A stretch of 62,000 nucleotides of DNA from Adiantum capillus-veneris (Eukaryota > Streptophyta > Polypodiopsida > Polypodiales > Pteridaceae): NCBI GenBank assembly GCA_014529385.2, contig CM043963.1, positions 104,328,912 through 104,390,911 on the forward strand, read 5' to 3'. The position numbers and the translations under genes were made by a program. The notes beneath the pieces are model-generated. The model worked only from the letters and a program-made list of their open reading frames with translations. It had not been told where the DNA came from and ran no database searches. Positions 55,499 through 62,000 of the stretch are shown here, in pieces (positions within the stretch are counted from its first letter, which is position 1; each line of letters begins with the position of its first letter).

Positions 55499-56508
55499 AG
55501 ACATCATACGCGTATGATGTCTCACAGCATGATTTTCACATCCATTTCAACATTTGAGTGCATAGCCTCATTCCACATGTTAATCACATCCTATGAACCA
55601 AGTATCATGAGAATTGGAGTTAGAAAACCCAAGGAAAACCAAAAAGACGCAAAGTAGGCCATAAAATTGATTTTTGGTCCTAATTTTGTCAAAATAACTC
55701 CAAACTCATTGAAACTTTGTAGGATTGTTGATTAACACATCTACAAGCTATCTGGAACCAAAAAGCACCATTTTGACACAAAATACATCATACGCGTATG
55801 ATGTCTATTTGCACTTACAGAGCCAAAACTGCTCATTTGACATCATACATCCATTATATATATCTAATACATGCTACATATGAAGTTTGGAACCATTTGG
55901 TCAAGTGGATCACCCCATTAGCCCAATTGAGAGAAAATCCTTCATCCAAAGCCTATTTTAACCCAAATCCAACATACTCAAGTCCAAACCAAGATTTGAG
56001 TAGAGACAGTCCTTCACTAGTACATGGGGAGTCCACAGAACCAATCCCATGAAAAATTGATGAAAAAGACATCATACGCGTATGATGTCTCCAGAGCCAT
56101 TTTTAGCCCAAAATCTATCCAAAATTCATAAATCCACTGAATAAGCCTATCTAAAGCCAAATCCAAGCTTATAGAGAAATTTGGTCCAAAAATACACTAA
56201 AAGACATCATACGCGTATGATGTCTCACTATATGATTTTGGCACCTCAGGGCTTCAACCACCAAACAGAAGTGATCTACATGCCATTTGAAGGTGAACCA
56301 CCAAGTTTTATCCAATTTGGATCATAAAATCCATTTCCCTTTCAAAATTTGGCCAAGAGCCTGAACTGGACTAAACTGGCCAAAACTTGACCAAATGGGA
56401 TCCAAACTCAAATCCAAGCATATGATACTCATGTATACACTATCAGCTACAAGCACAACCAATATGAAGTCATTTTGACACAAAAGACATCATACGCGTA
56501 TGATGTCT
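55499..56508. repeat. 3' palindrome array, copy 2 (5 units)
   Basis: Half-site AGACATCATACG plus its reverse complement: 55499-55522 (perfect), 55783-55806 (one change), 56067-56090, 56202-56225 and 56485-56508 (perfect). Start-to-start distances are 284, 284, 135 and 283 bp. The array ends about 130 bp before ORF2. Confidence 0.95.
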
Positions 56509-56610
56509 CCAGCATGATTTTGAGCCCAGTTTGCATATTTTTTCACCTACCCTGCATCCTTAGGCCCTGAATAGCTCATGTTTCAATTTTCAAGTCATTT
56601 GAATAGTTAA

Positions 56611-56631
56611 AAGCTTCATTTCGGCTTTCAG
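56611..56631 (+). promoter_or_regulatory. Candidate 3' splice site before ORF2
   Basis: A pyrimidine-rich stretch ending TTTCAG at 56631, ten bases before the ORF2 ATG. It could receive the leader donor at 46383 and so produce a spliced ORF2 message. Inferred only. Confidence 0.4.
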
Positions 56632-56641
56632 TACTAAAAAG

Positions 56642-59600
56642 ATGCTAACTTCTGAAATTGGAGTTACAGGATCCATGGATTCCGCCAAGTTATCGGCAAC
56701 GAAGAGAAAAAGACCGACAATCAAAGATGCTCTTGCACAAGCGGAACCCTTTGACATTCCAGCAGAAACCCTCAAGCCAACCAAAACTTGGGTGGAGGAA
56801 GCAGTACTGGAACAAGAGGGAATAAAGATCTACCAGGGGACTTTCAAAGATCCTCAAGGGCAAGCGGTGGATATACCGATGATCCCACAAGAGTTGGTGG
56901 ATTATAGCAGGTCAAAGAACATCAGTAGGTACCTGAAAAGGGCAGACTTGCACAGATTCTTCACCTCGAGACCATCAGGTGTGGATACAAGAAGAGTGTA
57001 CGAGTTGGCAACATCCATTCAGAAGGATGGGAAAGCCACATTGACAGCAATAGATGGAGAGAAAGTAGAGGTACAGATCACTCCACAGCTCATTGCAGAT
57101 GCATTGAAGCTGAACAACAAAGGGAGCTCTGTCAGGGAAAGAAGGGAGGCTATAGAGGTTTATGGGTCCAAGAAACAGAATGCAACTTATGGAGATATGG
57201 CAGACCAAAGAGAGGCAACCCTTTGCCGACTGTACAACCAATTTCTCCATATTTGCAGTAAAAGACCGCAAAAGTATACGACACCGCCCCATGCCATTGC
57301 AACTACCATCACATGGGCATTGAAGAGCAATATGCCAAAAGAGGTAAATTACGCTCAACACATCCACGAGCAAGTAATTGCCATGCACAACGAGAAGCCA
57401 AAGTATATAGGAGGAGGTGAAGTTCTGACAAGAATAGCTTATGAAGCTATTGGAGCCAGAGATCAATGGCCAAAGGTTTCCTCCCAGAATGAGTGGCTTA
57501 GAGAAGCAGATGAGGAGGAAGAACAGCCTGAAGTATCCAAGAGGGCGTCCACAAGATCACGCAGGAAACTAGAAATAGTTTCAGAACCTGAAGAGAATGT
57601 GGATGAGCCGATTATGAAGAAAGCAAAGAAGAAGGTTGCTCCCAAGCAAACCAAAAGTCAGAAAGCGGCACGAATGGAAAGACTAGTGGAGCAGTTTAGA
57701 GCGGAAAGAGCTCTAAAGGGGGACTTTGAAGAAAAGTGGGTGCCAGACCCCACTAAAGTCGGAACTAGCTCAGCCAGGCCACATGTTGATCAATATATTA
57801 GAGCTTATGAGGAGTCAGAGGCAATACTGGAGCAGCAACCTGTCAATCCATACACTGAAGAGGAAGTACAGCTTTTAAAAGCTGAGCTGCAAAAGGACGA
57901 CAAGGGGAAGAAGAAAGTAGATGAGTCTACTGAACCTCAAGAGAAAGATAGGCAAGCAAACAAAGGGAAAGCCAAGATGACTGAGGACAATCAGCCCTCC
58001 TTTACTGATGTACCCAGCCCGAAGAAGACGGAAATCATTGTGGAAGAGACCACAGTAGAGATGGACACGGCTGGTATGGAAAAGCCGGAGGCCGGGACCA
58101 AGGAAAAGGAGATAGATCCAATTCAGCAAAAGAAAAATGATTATGAGGATTTGGTAGCGATAGGGTACACTGAAGAAGAGGCCCTTGAGGCGGTTTATGG
58201 GATCACCCTACAAAAACGAGATGATCGGAGAGGGACAGAGGAAAATACAAAGAGTACAAAAGAAAGTGATGAAAAACTGGAAGAGCAGAACGTACTAGAA
58301 GAGCCGAAGCCAGTGGAGGTGGTGGCCAAAAAATCTTTAGAGTTGACAGATGAAGATGAAAAAGACATGCACATGGTGCATGAACTGCTCAACAAGATCA
58401 AAGAAAGATCCAAGGCAAAGGAAGCGGAGATTGAGATAGCCAAACAAAGGGAAGCCAAGTTGCAGAGGAAATTAGAGGATGCTATGACTGAATCTGAAAG
58501 TCATAAAGCATCACTCTACGTTGCGGAAAACGAGAGAGACGGCTTGATACTCCAGCTAGCTGAGGCCTCAAGAGAAGTAACAAGTGCACAGGAAGCAAGG
58601 GAGCGGATGGAAGACGACTTGGAGGCGGCTAAAGATGAGCTCATTGAGCTAAGGGAAAGAGTCGAGCTCCAAGAAAGAACAATCACTAGACTCAGGACTA
58701 CCCCTAGAGCTAGCAGAGCAGGAACCGAACAAGAGGGAGCTCTTGTACCAGCTCTGGAAGACCAGGTCCGAAGCTTACAAAGAGAGCTAAGATTAGAGCA
58801 AGTGCAAAGGTTGCACATTGCGGAGGGATCATTGGCAGCAGAGGAGAGGCTCACTTTAGAAAATCAAACACTAAGAACAGAGAATGAGACCCTCCGCAAA
58901 CAGCTCCAAGATCTACAAGAGCAACAAAGAAGAGAGACAGACACACCACAAGAAGGATCAGGTGGAGCAGCCATAGAGCTACCAGAAACTGGAGAGGCAA
59001 CCACGATTGAAGATCCAGCCCCAGTTCACGAGGTGACCTCAACTTCAGGAATCTCTGAAGAAGAAGAAGAACAAAGGCTCCATGACCAAATAGAAAAGTC
59101 GGCAGAGGAGAGTGCCAAGGCGGAAATGGAATGGGAGAGGAGACTCCTAATCTCCATTAGACTTCAGGGATTAGACACAAAAGTGCTCCATGAAGAGTGG
59201 ATGCAACCCAGCCTGCCTTTCCCTTTGATGAAGTTTGAAGTGATAAAAACGAAAAAGAGAATAGAGGAGGAGCAGTATGTCGCTCTTTACGAAGGCGACA
59301 TCACAAAAGAGGAACAATCAAAGAAGATTGTAGATTCGCAGCCTAGATGGAGGAAAGGTTGGCTGAACAAATACCCAGCCTACCTCATCTACTTGGTAGA
59401 GGCACCAAAGGAGATTCGGGAGGATGCAACCTTCTGCCCGGTGCCAAGAGTCAGAAGCTGGAAAGAGCATGGCAGGATTGCAGAAAAGAAGCCAAATTGG
59501 CTTAATTACCCAAGGATGCCAGGACCAAAGGCAGGAGAGAGAATAGGTAAAGCCTACATGGTGAAAACCCTAACGGGCACCATCAAGCTCTTTACTGGCT

Positions 59601-59803
59601 CTCCTGACCTTTCGTGTCAGATGCTCAAGAAAATTTGCAGGACTCTCTTAGCTTGCATTGAAGTGTTCGCGCCAGATAAAGCCACGAACTCGAGTCTACT
59701 ATCGACGGCCGACACAGTTACTGATATGATGTATGACCTTTCATTTGCAGCCTTCTCCAAAAGTGTTGCACCTCCTATACCAGAGGATTATGTTTTTGCC
59801 TAG
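56642..59803 (+). CDS. ORF2, large coiled-coil protein of unknown function
   Basis: 1053 intact codons from ATG. I do not recognise the family with certainty. Residues about 1-290 look globular (ISRYLKRADLHRFFTSRP, VYELATSIQ, EVQITPQLIADALKL) and recall the putative plant transposon protein domain often found in extra ORFs of plant gypsy elements. A basic KKAKKKVAPKQTKSQKAAR near 325 could be a nuclear signal. About 380-570 is acidic and low-complexity. About 575-770 is a long coiled coil rich in E, K, L and R with heptads. The C-terminal 200 residues are mixed, with several Trp (EWMQPSLPFPLMKF, PRWRKGWLNKYPAYL). There is no signal peptide or membrane segment, so it is not env-like. It sits between the 3' palindromes and the LTR. 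Copy 1 keeps only its first bases. Confidence 0.8.
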   Translation: MLTSEIGVTGSMDSAKLSATKRKRPTIKDALAQAEPFDIPAETLKPTKTWVEEAVLEQEGIKIYQGTFKDPQGQAVDIPMIPQELVDYSRSKNISRYLKRADLHRFFTSRPSGVDTRRVYELATSIQKDGKATLTAIDGEKVEVQITPQLIADALKLNNKGSSVRERREAIEVYGSKKQNATYGDMADQREATLCRLYNQFLHICSKRPQKYTTPPHAIATTITWALKSNMPKEVNYAQHIHEQVIAMHNEKPKYIGGGEVLTRIAYEAIGARDQWPKVSSQNEWLREADEEEEQPEVSKRASTRSRRKLEIVSEPEENVDEPIMKKAKKKVAPKQTKSQKAARMERLVEQFRAERALKGDFEEKWVPDPTKVGTSSARPHVDQYIRAYEESEAILEQQPVNPYTEEEVQLLKAELQKDDKGKKKVDESTEPQEKDRQANKGKAKMTEDNQPSFTDVPSPKKTEIIVEETTVEMDTAGMEKPEAGTKEKEIDPIQQKKNDYEDLVAIGYTEEEALEAVYGITLQKRDDRRGTEENTKSTKESDEKLEEQNVLEEPKPVEVVAKKSLELTDEDEKDMHMVHELLNKIKERSKAKEAEIEIAKQREAKLQRKLEDAMTESESHKASLYVAENERDGLILQLAEASREVTSAQEARERMEDDLEAAKDELIELRERVELQERTITRLRTTPRASRAGTEQEGALVPALEDQVRSLQRELRLEQVQRLHIAEGSLAAEERLTLENQTLRTENETLRKQLQDLQEQQRRETDTPQEGSGGAAIELPETGEATTIEDPAPVHEVTSTSGISEEEEEQRLHDQIEKSAEESAKAEMEWERRLLISIRLQGLDTKVLHEEWMQPSLPFPLMKFEVIKTKKRIEEEQYVALYEGDITKEEQSKKIVDSQPRWRKGWLNKYPAYLIYLVEAPKEIREDATFCPVPRVRSWKEHGRIAEKKPNWLNYPRMPGPKAGERIGKAYMVKTLTGTIKLFTGSPDLSCQMLKKICRTLLACIEVFAPDKATNSSLLSTADTVTDMMYDLSFAAFSKSVAPPIPEDYVFA

Positions 59804-59979
59804 CTTCCACATGCAAACATTCGAAGAAGCTTTCTACACCGGTTTTTTCACCCACGAAAGCATTTATTCGGCCCAACCTTGACCATCGGCAACCTGCGAT
59901 ACGAATCACATTTGCAGATGCTCAAGACGACAGGACTTTATTGACCAAGCATAAAGGTCATGTCAGGGACGACATGAAC
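59804..59979 (+). other. 3' untranslated region, family-P copy 2
   Basis: 176 bp between the ORF2 stop and the polypurine tract. No feature seen. Confidence 0.5.
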
Positions 59980-59993
59980 GCGGAGGGGGGGAG
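59980..59993 (+). promoter_or_regulatory. 3' polypurine tract, family-P copy 2
   Basis: GCGGAGGGGGGGAG immediately before the LTR start TGTTGAG. The standard site for plus-strand priming; the G-run closely resembles that of the internal tract. Confidence 0.85.
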
Positions 59994-60934
59994 TGTTGAG
60001 CCAGCAGAGGATCACACCCACATTTTTGCTCACACTCATCATTTTTGTAACCATTGATTGTAATAAATGTCTTTCCGACATTGATTTTGAATTGAGCCAT
60101 TCATTAAGTAACGGGACTCAATTGAGTTTCCAGCTTGTAATTCCGAAGTAATTTCACTTGTTGATGTAATTAGTTAGAGATGTTCTCACCTCCAAGGCTG
60201 AGGTATATAAGCCAAAGTTTTTGTAACCTAAAGAGATTCAGATTATTAATCAAAGGGAGTTTTTGAGCGTCGTGACTGTGTCTGAGAGAGAGTGAGAGAG
60301 AGAGAGAGTCTTATCTACTTGCTACGCGAGCTACGGAGCCGCCATTGGAGAAGCGACACCGCCATTGTGTTAGCAACGGCGAGAGCTACGCACTGATACC
60401 AAGAGTGCGCGCTATCGGCTTCTATGTGTGGTAAGTTCCTACGAGCTTCGGTGTGAGTTTTCTTCCAACTCGTGTGTCGGAATAGAGCGTGCAGCATATC
60501 TATAGAACCACAACGAGTAGAGCTACACATTAGTACCATCGGGGTCAAGTTTCGGTCACCTGTATTTTTCGGCCTGTCTTCATACGCGTTTACCGCATGG
60601 AGTGATTATAGGTTGATTTTGCAGTTCAAGTCTTTAGGGTGTTGTTCTTACCTAGTGCATAGACTTCCCCTTGAGTTTGAGATCGATTCAATGATTCTAG
60701 ATCCTGTTTCGTATAGCATTCGTTTGTAGTACGGATTTCAGTCACTTGCGTATTTTAGAACTTAGATTTGATTTCCTTAGTAGTGATTGTCATTAGAAGG
60801 TCGAGTAGGTGATTTGACACCCACCTAGTTGTTTCCATGCGCCTGCGGGTCAAGCTTCGTCCTCGTCTGACAAATTCTGTTGTTGGTTGAGTTCTCGCTA
60901 TTTAGCTTCCGCTAGCGGCGTAACCGCCTTAACA
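59994..60934 (+). repeat. 3' LTR of family-P copy 2
   Basis: 941 bp. Differs from the 5' LTR at about five bases by eye (for example CACCTCC for CACGTCC, GCAGCAT for GCAACAT) and by one GA unit. Confidence 0.95.
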
Positions 60935-61290
60935 AGATAGTTGATCAAGACATTGTAAAGACTGCACTTCGCACTACGTTTGGTCTTTACGAATACATTG
61001 TCATGCCTTTTGGCTTGACCAATGCACCAGCCGCATTCAACCACTTGGTGGAGAAGCTATTCAGGCCTCATCAAACCTTTACTGGAGTGTTCTTTGATGA
61101 TATCATCATCTACTCTAATTCATTAGACGAACACAAGCAACACCTCTAGGTAATATTGCAAGTTCTAAGAGAGAATGAACTTTATGTTAATCAAAAGAAA
61201 AGTGAATTTTTCTTACAAGAGATTCAGTATTTAGGTCACATTATCTCTCAAGATGGCATCCAAATGGATCATCAAAGCTAGAGGTAATAA
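60935..61290 (+). pseudogene. RT C-terminal part, element F
   Basis: Continues the RT cut at 45379. VKTALRTTFGLYEYIVMPFG, LTNAPAAFNHLVEKLF and GVFFDDIIIYSN (catalytic box FFDD), then a stop in HKQHL, then NQKKSEFFLQEIQYLGHII. Inactive. Confidence 0.75.
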
Positions 61291-61330
61291 AAGGATGGCC
61301 TAAACCAAGGAATCTTCATGAATTAATAAG

Positions 61331-61410
61331 CTTTATAGGTATGTGTGCATACCCATAAAGACGCTTCATACTTTATAGGTATGTGTGCATACCCATGAAG
61401 ACGCTTCATA
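61331..61410. repeat. 40-bp tandem duplication in element F pol
   Basis: CTTTATAGGTATGTGTGCAT and the following 20 bases occur twice in succession (61331-61370, 61371-61410) with one difference. The 40-bp gain shifts the frame between RT and RNase H. Confidence 0.9.
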
Positions 61411-62000
61411 GAAAAGTTCTCACTAATTGCAGGACCATTACATGACCTAACAAAGAAAAACGTTAGGTACACATGGTCTGCCAAGGAGAACAATGCTTTC
61501 GAAAAGCTTAAGAAAATCTTATCTCTCAACTTGTGCTTACACTACCGGATCTCTCAAAGCCATTTGAGGTCCAATGTGATGCTTGTGGTGATTGCCTTGG
61601 AGCTATTTTGCTTCAAGAAGGGCACGCCATAGGCTATGAAAGTTGAAGGCTCAACCCTATTGAGCAAGCTCTAGGCATATATGAAAAGGTACTCCTTGCA
61701 ATTCTACATGCCTTAGACTCATGGAAGCACTATTTATTGGGGACTCCTTTCATTCTGCGAATGGATCACCCAAGTCTTAAGTACTTCATGATGCAGACCA
61801 AGCTCTCCGACAAACAAATGGGATGGGCAAACTTTCTTTTGCAATTTCATTTTCATATTGCTCACATTGCTGGCAAGCATAATCAAGTAGCCGATGCACT
61901 CTCAAGATGGCCGAGAGTGAATGCAGTTTCCATAGCAACTCACAATGATCTATCTTCTATGATAGATGAGTATGCTATTGATCCCAATTTTAGCGATGTG
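61411..62000 (+). pseudogene. RNase H, element F
   Basis: PFEVQCDACGDCLGAILLQ (first catalytic Asp), a stop after GYES, then EKVLLAILHALDSWKHYLLG, RMDHPSLKYF (Asp) and AGKHNQVADALSRW. It continues past the window end towards integrase (SMIDEYAIDPNF). Very similar to the element B RNase H. Confidence 0.75.

Larger units (their letters stand above)
45380..60934 (+). mobile_element. Family-P retrotransposon, copy 2 (young, pol-deleted, two proteases, extra ORF)
   Basis: Complete 15.6 kb element. LTRs of 943 and 941 bp differ by about five substitutions and one 2-bp microsatellite indel. Primer binding site and 3' polypurine tract are in place. Target duplication is GGATA (45375-45379) against AGATA (60935-60939), one mismatch. 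Interior: leader with four palindromes, gag-protease 1-integrase tail-protease 2 frame, internal polypurine tract, noncoding region with five palindromes, and ORF2. RT, RNase H and the integrase core are gone. Mobility must have depended on enzymes from another element. Confidence 0.9.
42317..62000 (+). mobile_element. Element F: chromovirus-type gypsy element, interrupted by family-P copy 2
   Basis: Plus-strand element whose pol continues on both sides of the copy 2 insertion: RT blocks up to GYHQIRI before 45380, then VDQDIVKTALRTTFGLYEY from 60935. LTR-like and leader sequence precedes gag at 43378. It extends beyond the window. Gag-to-RT has frameshifts and the RT/RNase H region has stops, so it is inactive. 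RNase H is close to that of element B. Confidence 0.75.

Noticed and set aside
56642-59803. ORF2 as an envelope gene
   Set aside because: It is in env position, but I see no signal peptide, no transmembrane helix and no fusion-type hydrophobic segment; it is charged and coiled-coil throughout.

Overview
The window is repeat-dense nuclear DNA from a land plant. It is built almost entirely of LTR retrotransposons, mostly Ty3/gypsy with one Ty1/copia remnant, and I found no convincing host gene. A plant is indicated by the Tat-type pol with a second RNase H, chromodomain-bearing gypsy pol, a near-consensus initiator-Met primer binding site and TGGCGCC-type primer binding sites, and the depth of nesting. 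The sequence does not identify the lineage; a large-genome plant such as a fern is only a guess.

Layout. (1) 1-14195: family-P element copy 1, plus strand, decayed, with its 5' LTR outside the window. It carries gag, protease 1, RT, RNase H, integrase, a second protease and an internal polypurine tract. (2) 15840-16835: a truncated copia gag/protease remnant, fused to a gypsy integrase scrap. (3) 17003-21920: a minus-strand chromovirus remnant with LTR-like ends and a large imperfect inverted repeat. (4) 21921-23037: microsatellites. (5) 23038-42316: a decayed plus-strand chromovirus (element C) with a 3.4 kb 5' LTR holding tandem arrays. Inside it is a young minus-strand Tat-type element D (27252-35986). 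(6) 42317 to the window end: another chromovirus (element F), apparently inserted in C's 3' LTR. Its RT gene is split by family-P copy 2 (45380-60934), a very young 15.6 kb element whose LTRs differ at about five bases.

The most unusual object is family P. Its two copies share (a) two retropepsin domains, one before RT and one after integrase; (b) an internal polypurine tract beside a small hairpin, kilobases from the 3' LTR; (c) gag knuckles with C-X2-C-X3-H-X4-C spacing; and (d) arrays of a 24-bp palindrome in both the 5' leader and the 3' noncoding region. The palindrome differs between the copies by a paired change that keeps the symmetry, and copies are spaced mostly about 284 or 125-135 bp apart. 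Copy 2 has lost RT, RNase H and most of integrase by an in-frame deletion, yet keeps a nearly open gag-protease-protease frame and a separate 1053-codon ORF with a long coiled coil. It looks like a non-autonomous derivative that moved recently using pol supplied in trans.

Functions are inferred from motifs read by eye; no database search or alignment program was run.
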